Source: Cohnella candidum (GTDB lineage Bacteria; Bacillota; Bacilli; Paenibacillales; Paenibacillaceae). From it: a DNA stretch of 64,000 bases. Position 1 is the stretch's first letter; every line of letters starts with the position of its first letter. The DNA lies in assembly GCF_003713065.1 (NCBI RefSeq), contig NZ_CP033433.1, forward strand, positions 3,411,001-3,475,000, in the 5' to 3' direction. Shown one piece after another: positions 8,951 through 17,531 of this stretch. The notes beneath the pieces were generated by a model. It had not been told where the DNA came from and made no database searches. It saw nothing but the letters and a program-made list of their open reading frames with translations. Made by a program: the position numbers and the translations under genes.

Positions 8951-9673
8951 ATGAAAAGAACCGCATTATCCGCCCTGGCGCTGACCGGCGCGCTGCTTCT
9001 GCCCGCTTGCCAAGCGAACACGATGCGCCAGCAGTCCTACGACGGGCAAGACATCGCCCGGCAGCAGCAAGCGACCGACGACAGCCTCAAAGCGAAATCG
9101 CTCCTGCCCCCGCACCATGCCGGCAACCATGATCCCAGAGCGATCCCGAGCGTGGACCGGATGAAAACGAGAACGACGAACCAATACGGCGGCACCAGCT
9201 ACGGCTTGGGCAGCTCCGTGTACAGCGTCATCGGAAGTTCGGGTCTCCACAGCCACGGCCTGTCGTCCCACATCGAGTCGCGGCTGAGCGGCGCCGGGCT
9301 CTCCGACATCCGCGTATTCGCGCTCGACGACATGGTCATCCTCGCGGAAAGCAAGCACCGCACGACCGCGGGCCAATACGATTCCATGCAACAGAAGGTG
9401 TTAAGCGGCACGGCCGGCCTGTCGGGCAAAGGGCCGGAGGTCGGCCCCGGCTTGAACGCGGGAACGTATGGGGCCGGCGCTCAGGCGACTCACGACAGCC
9501 TCGAGCAGGCGGAACGGTGGGTCCGCAGCAACATGGGCAACGTCAAAGTCTATTCCGTCACGAGCCCGGAAGCGGTGCGTACGATCGACCGCATCCGTTC
9601 CGGCGCGGGAAGCTCATCACCGCGCCAAATGGCGGCGGACATCCAACGGCTCCTGCAAATCGCGATGAAGTAG
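8951..9673 (+). CDS. Lipoprotein, YhcN/YlaJ-like
   Basis: A 240-residue lipoprotein (lipobox LLPAC, Cys near residue 20). After a Gln/Ser-rich stretch comes a region around 95-140 (SSHIESRLSGAGLSDIRVFALDDMVILAE) resembling the YhcN/YlaJ sporulation lipoprotein fold, in which short helices alternate with a strand carrying VxVxxxxxxVA. A second such unit appears at the end (WVRSNMGNVKVYSVTSPEAV). AAGGTGGAG sits 6 nt before the ATG. It is similar in style to the lipoprotein at 51.9 kb. Association with spores is inferred from the family only. Confidence 0.65.
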   Translation: MKRTALSALALTGALLLPACQANTMRQQSYDGQDIARQQQATDDSLKAKSLLPPHHAGNHDPRAIPSVDRMKTRTTNQYGGTSYGLGSSVYSVIGSSGLHSHGLSSHIESRLSGAGLSDIRVFALDDMVILAESKHRTTAGQYDSMQQKVLSGTAGLSGKGPEVGPGLNAGTYGAGAQATHDSLEQAERWVRSNMGNVKVYSVTSPEAVRTIDRIRSGAGSSSPRQMAADIQRLLQIAMK

Positions 9674-9687
9674 TCCGGAGAAACGAA

Positions 9688-9735
9688 AAGAGAGCCTTCG
9701 GCCGCTGAATCGTCCGGCCGGAGGCTCTCTTTATT
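9688..9735. terminator. Bidirectional terminator
   Basis: A 16-bp stem with one mismatch (AGAGAGCCTTCGGCCG / CGGCCGGAGGCTCTCT) is followed by TTTATTTC. It separates the convergent lipoprotein and esterase genes. Confidence 0.88.
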
Positions 9736-9742
9736 TCTTCCT

Positions 9743-10540
9743 TCAGAATCCTTGCTTGCGAAGCCAATTCTCGCATAGCGAGGTCCAGGCGCGCGCGGTC
9801 AAGTCCTCTCCGTCGCACAAGCCGAGACCGTGCCGGCCGTGCTCGAAGACGTGCAGCTCGTAAGGAATGCGATGGCGGCTAAGCGCTCCTGCCATCAATA
9901 ATCCGTTCTCCGCGGGTACGGCTCCGTCGTCGTCCGTGAACCAGATGAATGCCGGCGGGGTATCGTTTCCGACCTGTTTTTCGATGGACAGCTGCTGCCT
10001 TAACGCCGGATCGGGATTGTCCCCGAGCAGGTTCACCATCGATCCGTGATGGCGGTATTCCCCGAACGAGATCACCGGATAGCACAGGACCATCGCGTCC
10101 GGACGGCTGTGCAGCCGCTCGACCGGATCGGCCGACTCCGGATGGCCGTTGCCGAACAGCGTACCGGCGGAAGCGGCCAGATGACCCCCCGCGGAGAAGC
10201 CAAGGATGCCGATCCGGTCCGGCGAATGGCCCCATTCCCCCGCCAAATGACGGGCATGGCGGATCGCGCGTGACGCGTCCGCGAGCGGAACCGGGTGGCT
10301 GTAGGGGGAAAGCCGGTATTTCAGCACGACCGCCGAAATCCCGATTGCGTTCAGCCACTCGGCCACCGGTCCTCCTTCGTGGTCCGCCAAACCTCCATAG
10401 CCGCCTCCCGGGCACACGACGACAAGGCCGCGCGCTCCCTCGGCGGGATAAAGCGTCAGCCTGGGAATTTGCTTCGGTTCCGTTCCCTCCCCGTAAGGAG
10501 GTTCCCCTTGCCATAAAGGGATCGTGACTCTCGTGCTCAT
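9743..10540 (-). CDS. Alpha/beta hydrolase esterase (BD-FAE/acetylxylan-esterase-like)
   Basis: 265 residues. VVCPGGGYGGLADHEG is the oxyanion strand of the polysaccharide-esterase group (PGGGY in place of HGGG). GFSAGGHLAAS carries the nucleophile (Ser near residue 117), WFTDDDGAVPAEN the acid, and FEHGRHGLGLC the catalytic His. Such proteins remove acetyl or acyl groups from xylan or small esters and act inside the cell unless a signal is present; none is seen here. GAGGAGAGAG precedes the ATG. Confidence 0.87.
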   Translation of the reverse strand: MSTRVTIPLWQGEPPYGEGTEPKQIPRLTLYPAEGARGLVVVCPGGGYGGLADHEGGPVAEWLNAIGISAVVLKYRLSPYSHPVPLADASRAIRHARHLAGEWGHSPDRIGILGFSAGGHLAASAGTLFGNGHPESADPVERLHSRPDAMVLCYPVISFGEYRHHGSMVNLLGDNPDPALRQQLSIEKQVGNDTPPAFIWFTDDDGAVPAENGLLMAGALSRHRIPYELHVFEHGRHGLGLCDGEDLTARAWTSLCENWLRKQGF

Positions 10541-10645
10541 CGCATCTCTCTCCTCGGCTCCATCGATCTATCTCCAGTATGGAGCCGTCTCCGCCGCTTG
10601 TCCAACGTTTTAGGCAGGGGAGCAGATCCTCATACATGCGGAAGT

Positions 10646-11569
10646 TCAAGGACGAACCGCCGGCTCGAGCAGCTCCAACTCTCCCGTCCCGCCGTCGATC
10701 CGAAGCCGGGAGCCGATCGGAATCGCCGCCTTGTAAACTCCGTGACCGGAAGCGAGTTCTGAGACCAGGGGTTTTCCGAGCGGCACGAGGAACTCGTCGA
10801 TCAGGTTCTCGTAGGACTTTCCGTATGCGTCCGGGCAGTGCGTGCATTGTCCGACCAGGATGCCCGCGCAGTCTTCGAATTTGCCGGCCAGCTTCAGCTG
10901 TTCCAGTGAACGGTACACCCGGTTGATCGGCTCGTGCGTCTCTTCCAATAGCAGAATCGCGCCCGAGGTGTCGAGCTCGAACGGAGTGCCCAGAGAACCG
11001 ACCAACGAAGTGACGTTTCCGCCGACGACCGGTCCTTCCGCCTGACCGGGTACCTTGCCCGCGAGCGGCATGCCGGGAGGATTGGAGATCGCTCGGGGAA
11101 CGGCGGCCGAAGATGCGGCCGTAAAAAACTGTCCGAAATTGTAGGCCGGCGTTTCCGGGCGGAAATCGATGAGCATCAGGCTGTGCAGGGCCACAAGTCC
11201 GGAGAACTGGTACAGCGCGTTCAACAGCACGGTAATGTCGCTGTAGCCGCTGAGAAGCTTCGGATTCGAGGCGATCATGGCATAGTCCAGATACGGCAGG
11301 ATGCCTTCTACGCCGACGCCGCCGCGAACGGGCAAGATCATTTTGACGCGAGGGTCCGCGAACATGCCCATCAGATCCGTCGCCCTGTCCGTATCCGATC
11401 CGGCCAAATAGCCGTTCTGGTCGTAGACGTGCCTGCCGATGGCGACTTGAAAGCCCATGGCTTGCAAATATCGGACACGTTCGTCGATGATGTCCCGAGC
11501 AAGCGGGCTGCCCAGCGTCACGACGCCGATCGTATCTCCCTGTTGCAATGCCGGTCCCCTGACGGCCAT
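10646..11569 (-). CDS. Muramoyltetrapeptide LD-carboxypeptidase (S66)
   Basis: 307 residues. Peptidase S66 hallmarks are present: TIGVVTLGSP at the start, RGGVGVEGILPYLD, the nucleophile elbow LLSGYSDIT (Ser near residue 113), the Glu in LLLEETHEPINRVYRSLEQL and the His in ASGHGVYKAAIPIG. It removes the terminal D-Ala from tetrapeptides during murein recycling, or acts on microcin-type amides in MccF relatives. GGGAGGGTG precedes the ATG at 11569. It is separated from the esterase gene by 105 bp and read in the same direction. Confidence 0.9.
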   Translation of the reverse strand: MAVRGPALQQGDTIGVVTLGSPLARDIIDERVRYLQAMGFQVAIGRHVYDQNGYLAGSDTDRATDLMGMFADPRVKMILPVRGGVGVEGILPYLDYAMIASNPKLLSGYSDITVLLNALYQFSGLVALHSLMLIDFRPETPAYNFGQFFTAASSAAVPRAISNPPGMPLAGKVPGQAEGPVVGGNVTSLVGSLGTPFELDTSGAILLLEETHEPINRVYRSLEQLKLAGKFEDCAGILVGQCTHCPDAYGKSYENLIDEFLVPLGKPLVSELASGHGVYKAAIPIGSRLRIDGGTGELELLEPAVRP

Positions 11570-11671
11570 CCGTCCACCCTCCCTTCCGATCCTCCGTTAA
11601 ATAGGTATGAAGGGAAGCAAGCCGTCAATGCTAATGGTTCTTCGGAAACTGGCGTTTCGCGCGCAAGAGTC

Positions 11672-11677
11672 TATAAT
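11672..11677 (+). promoter_or_regulatory. -10-like element TATAAT
   Basis: A perfect TATAAT lies 27 nt before the GTG of the HExxH gene. No good -35 hexamer is present at 16-18 bp (CTGGCG at 17 bp), so the assignment is tentative. Confidence 0.4.
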
Positions 11678-11704
11678 GGATTCTATCTGCGAAAGAAAGA
11701 ACGG

Positions 11705-12196
11705 GTGAAGGGATTGACCAGAGGGGATTTCGAGGAAAGGATCGGATGCTGGCTGGCACGGTCGGGCAGCGCCGCCAGCGTTGTCGTCGAGGAGCGGTTT
11801 CCGGGCCGAAGGCTCGTCGGAGGCAAATACAATCCCGTCTCCCATCAAGTCACGTTGTACCGGGAAACGATCCGCGAGCAATGCCTGCAGCTGTTCGGCA
11901 CGGATGCGTATGCCGAGGCATTCGGGGTCGTGATTTTGTCCCACGAGCTGGGCCATGCGGAAGACCCTGATCTGCAGGAGCTGTCGGAGCGCCTCGAACG
12001 GGATCGGCTTCCCGCGAGAGAGAAGAAAAGCTTGGCGCTCCGGATCGAGCGGAACGCCTGGAAATACGCGTATAACCTGCTGACGGATTCTCCTTACGCG
12101 GCATTGCTCCAGGAAATCTCTTACCATTCGCTGATGCCCTACTATAGAGCGTGCCATCTCCCGGCCCGCAAGAAAAAACAAACGGCCTCTGCTTAA
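11705..12196 (+). CDS. Uncharacterised protein with HExxH zinc-protease-like motif
   Basis: About 163 residues, cytoplasmic. The core VVILSHELGHAEDPDLQ (HELGH near residue 80) is the helix of zincin-type metalloproteases, and the third ligand could be the downstream His or Glu. Upstream it has GGKYNPVSHQVTLYRETI, resembling the strand preceding the active-site helix in small toxin-antitoxin-associated or ImmA-like peptidases. The start could be GTG 11705 or TTG 11714. It has no membrane segment. The same frame stays open far upstream without signals. Function unknown. Confidence 0.6.
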   Translation: MKGLTRGDFEERIGCWLARSGSAASVVVEERFPGRRLVGGKYNPVSHQVTLYRETIREQCLQLFGTDAYAEAFGVVILSHELGHAEDPDLQELSERLERDRLPAREKKSLALRIERNAWKYAYNLLTDSPYAALLQEISYHSLMPYYRACHLPARKKKQTASA

Positions 12197-12212
12197 CCGC
12201 AGGGCCGTTTGC
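12179..12212 (-). terminator. Terminator of KGG gene 1
   Basis: AAACGGCC-TCTGC pairs with GCAG-GGCCGTTT, with TGTTTTTTC following on the minus strand. The stem overlaps the 3' end of the convergent HExxH gene. Confidence 0.75.
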
Positions 12213-12222
12213 CGTAGTCAGG

Positions 12223-12597
12223 TCAGTCGTTATTGCGGGAACGGGCTTCTCCGCCTTTGCGGCCCGCTTCCTCGGGACTCATTTTGCCGTCCTTGTCGCC
12301 GCCGTCGCCGCGGCCCCGGCCATTGCCGTTGTTCCCGCCGCCGCGGGCTTCGCCGCCTTTTTGGCCGATTTCCTGATAGAATTCCCGGTCATGCGACTCG
12401 GACGTGGCTTCCCCGCCCTTACGGCCGATTTCCTGATAGAAATCTTTGTCATGCGATTCGGACGTCGCTTCTCCGCCCTTGCGTCCGATTTCCTGGTAAA
12501 ACTCTTTGTCATGGTTTTTGGCTGTAGCTTCTCCACCCATGCGTCCCGCTTCCTCGCGGCTCATTTTTCCGTCGTCGCTTCCGTTGTTGCGTGCCAT
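12223..12597 (-). CDS. KGG-repeat stress protein (copy 1)
   Basis: A 124-residue, very hydrophilic protein built of 20-residue units of the form GRKGGEATSESHDKDFYQEI (about three full units, then two degenerate GGEA blocks separated by a Gly/Asn/Arg linker). This is the KGG/Con-10 family (B. subtilis GsiB-like), associated with general stress and desiccation. The ATG has AAGGAGTGAT upstream. A weak sigma-B-like promoter is seen at 12646-12670. It is paralogous to the next gene, which has the same unit structure. Confidence 0.88.
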   Translation of the reverse strand: MARNNGSDDGKMSREEAGRMGGEATAKNHDKEFYQEIGRKGGEATSESHDKDFYQEIGRKGGEATSESHDREFYQEIGQKGGEARGGGNNGNGRGRGDGGDKDGKMSPEEAGRKGGEARSRNND

Positions 12598-12645
12598 TCC
12601 GAATCACTCCTTCGAAGGTTTGTTTGTCGTGTTGACATGTTCTCT

Positions 12646-12670
12646 TTACCACTCCCAGGAGGGACAAAAC
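12646..12670 (-). promoter_or_regulatory. Weak sigma-B-like promoter
   Basis: On the minus strand GTTTTG, a 13-nt spacer and TGGTAA are found 49 nt upstream of KGG gene 1, against a GTTTAA-N13/14-GGGTAT consensus. Support comes mainly from the better copy in front of the paralogue. Confidence 0.35.
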
Positions 12671-12752
12671 GGTTCTTCTCTTAAGAAAAATCTTATCTTC
12701 CGAAGCTTGGTTCCTCTCGTTTCGCAAGCAAGCGGCGGCAGCGAGCAGGCAC

Positions 12753-12800
12753 TAAAAAAGAACAACCTGCACCGGATGGATTTCCGGTCAGGTTGTTCTC
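12753..12800 (-). terminator. Terminator of KGG gene 2
   Basis: AGAACAACCTG pairs with CAGGTTGTTCT around an inner ACCGG/CCGGT stem, followed on the minus strand by TTTTTT. Confidence 0.9.
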
Positions 12801-12816
12801 TTGGCGCGTAGGTCGT

Positions 12817-13131
12817 TCATTCGCGGGATCCCCGCTTGCCCCTGCTGCCTCCGGAGCCTTCGGAGCCCCCGGAGCTTCCGGAGCCGCGGGCTTCGCCGCC
12901 TTTTTGGCCGATCTCCTGGTAAAATTCCCGGTCGTGGGAGTTCGAAGTGGCCTCCCCGCCTTTGCGGCCGATCTCTTGATAGAATTCCCGGCCGTGGGAT
13001 TCGGAGGTCGCGTTGCCTCCCTTGCGTCCGATCTCCCGGTAAAAATCCCGGTCGTGCTTCTTCGCCGTCGCGATGCCGCCCAAACGGCCCGCTTCTTCCC
13101 TGCTCATTTTCCCTTCTTTGCCGCGCGCCAT
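12817..13131 (-). CDS. KGG-repeat stress protein (copy 2)
   Basis: A 104-residue paralogue of the preceding gene: MARGKEGKMSREEAGRLGG, then three 20-residue KGG units (GRKGGNATSESHGREFYQEI type) and a Gly/Ser/Glu/Arg-rich tail. The ATG at 13131 has AAAGGAGTGAT 7 nt upstream, so an upstream in-frame ATG at 13173 is not used. A strong sigma-B-type promoter lies 49-73 nt upstream and a U-tailed terminator follows, so it is a monocistronic stress gene. Confidence 0.88.
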   Translation of the reverse strand: MARGKEGKMSREEAGRLGGIATAKKHDRDFYREIGRKGGNATSESHGREFYQEIGRKGGEATSNSHDREFYQEIGQKGGEARGSGSSGGSEGSGGSRGKRGSRE

Positions 13132-13179
13132 ACACGGATCACTCCTTTCGGATAAGCGTCTGTCTCTCGACAAGGCTTT

Positions 13180-13204
13180 TTACCCGAGTGACCGAGCATC
13201 AAAC
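13180..13204 (-). promoter_or_regulatory. Sigma-B-type promoter
   Basis: Minus-strand GTTTGA, a 13-nt spacer and GGGTAA closely match the Bacillus general-stress consensus GTTTAA-N12/14-GGGTAT. It sits 49 nt before the start of KGG gene 2, a family known to be sigma-B dependent in B. subtilis (gsiB). Confidence 0.65.
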
Positions 13205-13228
13205 GGCGTTTGCATTCCTAAAATTTTC

Positions 13229-15181
13229 TCATTCTTCCGTTCTGCGGATGTGAATCAAGGCGGATTCCTCTTCCGCCATATGCTCGAAACGGATTCCCAG
13301 CCCCATCAGCTCCGAGCCCCGAAACCGCCGCCTTGCTCCCGGCAACCCCGCTAACTCATAGTTCCCGTCCGCAGCCAAATTCGTTAAACGGACGTATCGC
13401 CTGGGATCGGCTCCGGACAACCGGAATACGAACAAAAGATGCTCCGCCCCGTCCGGCATGCTGTATTGGAAGGCGGTCCAACGGTCTCCTTTGCCGCCGC
13501 GCAGGGGCTGGCCCGTCAAACGATAGAGGTCCGCATCCTTCACGAACCGATTGACGAGGGTCCGGTATACGCGGACGTGAAAGGCGATTCGTTCCCGGAT
13601 CCAATCCGGAAGTCCCGGCAGGTTCTGGGAAAATCCGAATCCTCTCATCATCGAAATGCGCGTATAGAAATCGAATTGCGCCTGTCCCAGACCGGGATCG
13701 TCCGGTTTGAATCGCTGCTCGGGATGCTGTCCCAGCCAATCCGAGTAACTCCAATGCAGGCAGGCGTTCGGCGCCAGGAAAGTGGTCGCTCCCCAAAATA
13801 CCTGCAGGCTGTGCTCCGGCCAATCCGGGTCGCTCAGAAACGTTACGTGAGCGTGCCTCATGATACCGAGATCGTTTCGCAGCCCGCCGGATGCGCAGTT
13901 CTCCAACAGGACATCCGGATGTGCCTCCCGGACGCGGTCCAGCACTTCGTAGTAGCCCTGATAATGCCGGAATAAGCCATCCCCGGCACCGTGCCCATGA
14001 TCGGTCCGGTTGCAGCCGGACGCCGGATCCAGGTTGAAGTCCAGTTTGATCCAATCGCATCCGTACTCGCGAATGAGCCGGTCGAGCGTCCGGAACGCCC
14101 AGTCGCGCACCTCCGGATTCCCGAAACACAAATATCCGAGACGTTCCCCATCCCGGGCGGCGGCGAAATCCGGAAATTGCTGGCCCAGCCGAGCCCGCTC
14201 CCCCAGCGCCTCGATCTCGCACCAAAGGCCGAACATCATTCCTTTTTCGTGTATCTCGTCGGATAGTCTTCGGATTCCGCCGGGAAAACGACTGCGGTTT
14301 ACAAGGTCCCAATCGCCGCGATAATCGTACCATGGCGCTTCGGCCTCATCGGGTCCGAACCATCCGGCATCCAGCGTGCAAACCTCGATCCCGAGGTTTG
14401 CCGCTTGCTCCGCGTTTTCAAGAAACACGGTTTCGTTAATCCGCCGGTCTTCGTAAGTCCACCAATGGTTCCATTCGACGGGCAAGGATTGCGAAAGGGC
14501 GTTTCGCGGATACCAGAATTTCCGGCCAATGCGCGCGAGAGGGACGGAGACGGTATTCAAATCGGCATCGCTGCCGGCAGCCATTACGACACGGATGCTC
14601 TCCAATGCTTCCCCCGGGGCCAGAACGACTTGGAAATCCCGGTCATGCAAGCCCCCGCTCATGCGGTAAGCATCGTCTTCTTCCCGCATGCAGCGTAAAA
14701 TCCAGTTGCCCGACCAGACGGGACATACGTTCAAGAGGCCGCCGTTGCCGCGAATCAGCGTCATCCAGGGCTGCATCCCCTTCGACGACCTTCCGTGTAG
14801 CGTCTCCAGAATGACGGTATCTTGAAGAACCGATTCCTCCGGTTCGAATTCCGCTCCCCAATCGCTGCGGAAAAAGAGCAACCGCCACTCTTCCCGGGGA
14901 AGAGAAACGCAGAAGGAATCGATCCTGTCGATGCTCAGCGGTTCATGCCCCGTATTGCGAATCGTGAGCCATTGTTCCATCACGGAAAAGCCGTCGTAAT
15001 CGATGCGATGGCGATCGATTTCAATGCCTTCCCGTTCGTAACCGAAAGTGACGGTGATGACGGGGGCTCCCGTTTCCTCGCGCTTTTCCCTTCTGCCCAG
15101 ATCGGATACCCCGGCGGTTGCGCTGCCGAACCGTCTTCCGTCCGCAAATACGGCGAAATCCGGATCATAGGGAAACTTCAT
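13229..15181 (-). CDS. Alpha-galactosidase, GH36
   Basis: A 650-residue retaining glycosidase. An N-terminal beta-supersandwich is followed by a TIM barrel with CDWIKLDFNLD (nucleophile Asp near residue 378) and LLENCASGGLRNDLG around residue 430, then HVTFLSDPDWPEHS with the acid/base Asp region. GLWCEIEALG and LDAGWFG match other GH36 blocks. There is no signal peptide, so it hydrolyses imported alpha-galactosides. Its ATG is 7 nt after the stop of the six-hairpin glycosidase gene. It is the last gene of the operon that starts at the binding protein at 23.1 kb. Confidence 0.88.
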   Translation of the reverse strand: MKFPYDPDFAVFADGRRFGSATAGVSDLGRREKREETGAPVITVTFGYEREGIEIDRHRIDYDGFSVMEQWLTIRNTGHEPLSIDRIDSFCVSLPREEWRLLFFRSDWGAEFEPEESVLQDTVILETLHGRSSKGMQPWMTLIRGNGGLLNVCPVWSGNWILRCMREEDDAYRMSGGLHDRDFQVVLAPGEALESIRVVMAAGSDADLNTVSVPLARIGRKFWYPRNALSQSLPVEWNHWWTYEDRRINETVFLENAEQAANLGIEVCTLDAGWFGPDEAEAPWYDYRGDWDLVNRSRFPGGIRRLSDEIHEKGMMFGLWCEIEALGERARLGQQFPDFAAARDGERLGYLCFGNPEVRDWAFRTLDRLIREYGCDWIKLDFNLDPASGCNRTDHGHGAGDGLFRHYQGYYEVLDRVREAHPDVLLENCASGGLRNDLGIMRHAHVTFLSDPDWPEHSLQVFWGATTFLAPNACLHWSYSDWLGQHPEQRFKPDDPGLGQAQFDFYTRISMMRGFGFSQNLPGLPDWIRERIAFHVRVYRTLVNRFVKDADLYRLTGQPLRGGKGDRWTAFQYSMPDGAEHLLFVFRLSGADPRRYVRLTNLAADGNYELAGLPGARRRFRGSELMGLGIRFEHMAEEESALIHIRRTEE

Positions 15182-15188
15182 GCTTCCA

Positions 15189-17531
15189 TCAACCTCGCAT
15201 CACGAGAATTTCATGGGATGCAGCGCGCTCGATCCGAATGACAGCCGAGCCGTCCGGACCGACCGCTTCCGGTTGTATCCGGGCTCCGTCCAACCGGATT
15301 TCGGCGCCGGATGCGTTCGGCACGTCCAATACGATATTCCAGCCTTCATTTGCCAGCTTAATCCGGTACGCGTCTTGTTCCGAGCCGAGCTCGATGCCCA
15401 AATCCAGCTCGTTGGAACGGGCTCCCGACCCGAGCTCCACGCGTTCCACGGAAGCTTCTTTCCATTCCGAAGGAAGGCGAGGGCGGAGCGTCAGCTTGTT
15501 CAAATGGGACTCCGGTTGGATCCCGAACATGAACCGCATCAACGGCCAAGCCATCCCGTAATTCGTCCACGCCTGGACGAAACACCCGTAATCGGGCGAC
15601 ATCTCCGAGATCGACCCGGGAAGACGCAGGTTGAACGTCGAGGCAATAAGACGGATAAAGCGAAGCGATTCGTCCATCCGGTCGTACTTCGCCTCGGCGA
15701 CGGCCTGTACGCCCGTCGAAATCGTCATCATGTTCGTCCGGTACATTCCGGACAGGTAGGTCCCACAAGGACCGGTGAATTCCTCCGTTCCCATTCGGTC
15801 CAGTGCCCGTACGGCTTGGTCGCGGGGAGCAAGCCCGACTTCCATCGGCGTATTGATCACCCAGTTTTTGAACAGCCATGGCCGTTCCTGATCGGGATCC
15901 ATTCCGCCCATCACCGCCTGCATCTCTTCCATCTGCCGCGCGGCGCTTTCGGCTCCGTCCGCTCTGGCCCGCGCAATGTACAGCGGCATCCTCTCCAGCA
16001 CTTTACCGACCGGCGCCATGGCGTCGGCGTACAAACCTTCGCTGTCGATCCAAAGGTCGCGGTTGATTTTGTCCCCGAGCCGCAAGGCGGTTTCGGAGTA
16101 GCGACTTGCCAATTCCATCTCTCCGAAAAGCTCCGCCATGCGGGCGCCGCACTGAAGCGCGGACCAGGTATACACGGCCGTATCGATCAGCTCGACGTTC
16201 AGTCCTTCAATCTCGATGATGCCGTATCCCTCGGGCAGCAAATCGCCGTCCGGATCCATTTCTTCGAGCAGCCAGGACAAGCCTTTCTTCACCGTCGGAT
16301 AAGCCCGCTCCAGAAACGCCCGGTCTCCCGTCCACGAGAACAGCTCCCACACGCTCTGAATGTAATGGGGCGTCTCCTGCGTATTCCCGGGATTCGCCAC
16401 GACATCGCAGGTGGACAGTTCATGGATGATCCGGCCGTTGCCGTTCGCGCGCTCGGACACGCTTCGAATCAGATCGGACGTTTCCAGCGCCAGCCGGTGT
16501 TGTCCCACCGGCAGCAAGCCCAGCAGCGCATAGCTGTTGTCGCAGCCGAACCACCATGGATACTCCGGATGTCCTGCGCCGAATCCTCGCCCGATCTCGG
16601 GCACTTCGCGGACCAGCCAGTCGTTATGGAATTTGACCCAGTCGAAAATATAACGCAGGCGGTCGTCCGGAAGGGTCAGCACGGTTTTGTTCAGCAAAGA
16701 CTCGTAACGAGCCCTTTTGGCTTCCAACAGCTCCGCATGTTCCCGTTTCAATCGATCGAACGTTTGCGAAGCTTCTTCTTCGGAACGGTAAGACCCCGCG
16801 ATAAAAAACCGGATGACCGCTTGTTCACCCGCCGGAATCTCCACCTCGTAGGTCAGCCCGGCCGATACGCCCAATCCCGCTGTTGCGCGGGGGCCTTCCG
16901 GATCTTGCCCGATATGGGCGTCCGCGAACGGTTGATCGGACCCGAAAATAACGAACCAAGGGTTCCGGTCGTCCCGACCGCGAAACGTATGGCTTTCCCA
17001 ATCGATGCTTCCCTCGTCTTGGCCGTCTTCAATGCCCGCATGTTCCGAAAACCAAACCGGACTCAAATCCGAGCGTCCGTTGAATTCCACCGCCAGCCTC
17101 CGGCCTTCACCGCTCTTATCGCGCAACCGATAGGTCACCACGAAGCCTTCCGTATCGTCGGGGCAAAATTGATGGCGGACGACTTCGAGTCCCCATTTCT
17201 CAAGACGGTAAACGAACTCATTGTAATAGGGATAATTGCAAAACGTATCGGCGGCATCCAGCCAAACGCCGCCTTCGGTTTCCGTATCTTCCCGATCGGC
17301 GATACGAAGCCAAAAGCCGTCCATCAGTTTGATCGGATGGTCCCACAACCCGCCCATCTCATCCTGGACGTGATGCCCGAAATCCGGAAATCCTCCGTTT
17401 TGCGAACCGACCATGTAAGATCGGTTTCCCGCGCAAATATACAAATCCCGAATCGTGACCTCCCGGACATCCCTTTCCTCCCGGAATGAATCCAGCGATC
17501 GGTCAAGCCGCAGTTCCCGCTTCGTTTCCAT
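15189..17531 (-). CDS. Six-hairpin glycosidase-like protein (GDE/GH63-like fold)
   Basis: About 780 residues, without a signal peptide. An N-terminal beta-sandwich (to about residue 330) precedes an all-helical (alpha/alpha)6 domain: YPWWFGCDNSYALLGLL, then repeated helix-turn units with W/G-rich loops, and a C-terminal beta cap (LNKLTLRPRLPSEWK). This layout is shared by glycogen-debranching-type glucosidases and alpha-L-rhamnosidases; the substrate is not evident. The ATG at 17531 has GGAGAGGTG upstream. It overlaps the 3' end of the spermidine synthase-like gene by 29 nt. Confidence 0.75.
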   Translation of the reverse strand: METKRELRLDRSLDSFREERDVREVTIRDLYICAGNRSYMVGSQNGGFPDFGHHVQDEMGGLWDHPIKLMDGFWLRIADREDTETEGGVWLDAADTFCNYPYYNEFVYRLEKWGLEVVRHQFCPDDTEGFVVTYRLRDKSGEGRRLAVEFNGRSDLSPVWFSEHAGIEDGQDEGSIDWESHTFRGRDDRNPWFVIFGSDQPFADAHIGQDPEGPRATAGLGVSAGLTYEVEIPAGEQAVIRFFIAGSYRSEEEASQTFDRLKREHAELLEAKRARYESLLNKTVLTLPDDRLRYIFDWVKFHNDWLVREVPEIGRGFGAGHPEYPWWFGCDNSYALLGLLPVGQHRLALETSDLIRSVSERANGNGRIIHELSTCDVVANPGNTQETPHYIQSVWELFSWTGDRAFLERAYPTVKKGLSWLLEEMDPDGDLLPEGYGIIEIEGLNVELIDTAVYTWSALQCGARMAELFGEMELASRYSETALRLGDKINRDLWIDSEGLYADAMAPVGKVLERMPLYIARARADGAESAARQMEEMQAVMGGMDPDQERPWLFKNWVINTPMEVGLAPRDQAVRALDRMGTEEFTGPCGTYLSGMYRTNMMTISTGVQAVAEAKYDRMDESLRFIRLIASTFNLRLPGSISEMSPDYGCFVQAWTNYGMAWPLMRFMFGIQPESHLNKLTLRPRLPSEWKEASVERVELGSGARSNELDLGIELGSEQDAYRIKLANEGWNIVLDVPNASGAEIRLDGARIQPEAVGPDGSAVIRIERAASHEILVMRG

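Noticed and set aside
12360-12540. 60-bp periodic repeats resembling a CRISPR array
   Set aside because: The repeats are in frame, encode the 20-residue KGG unit and have no unique spacers.
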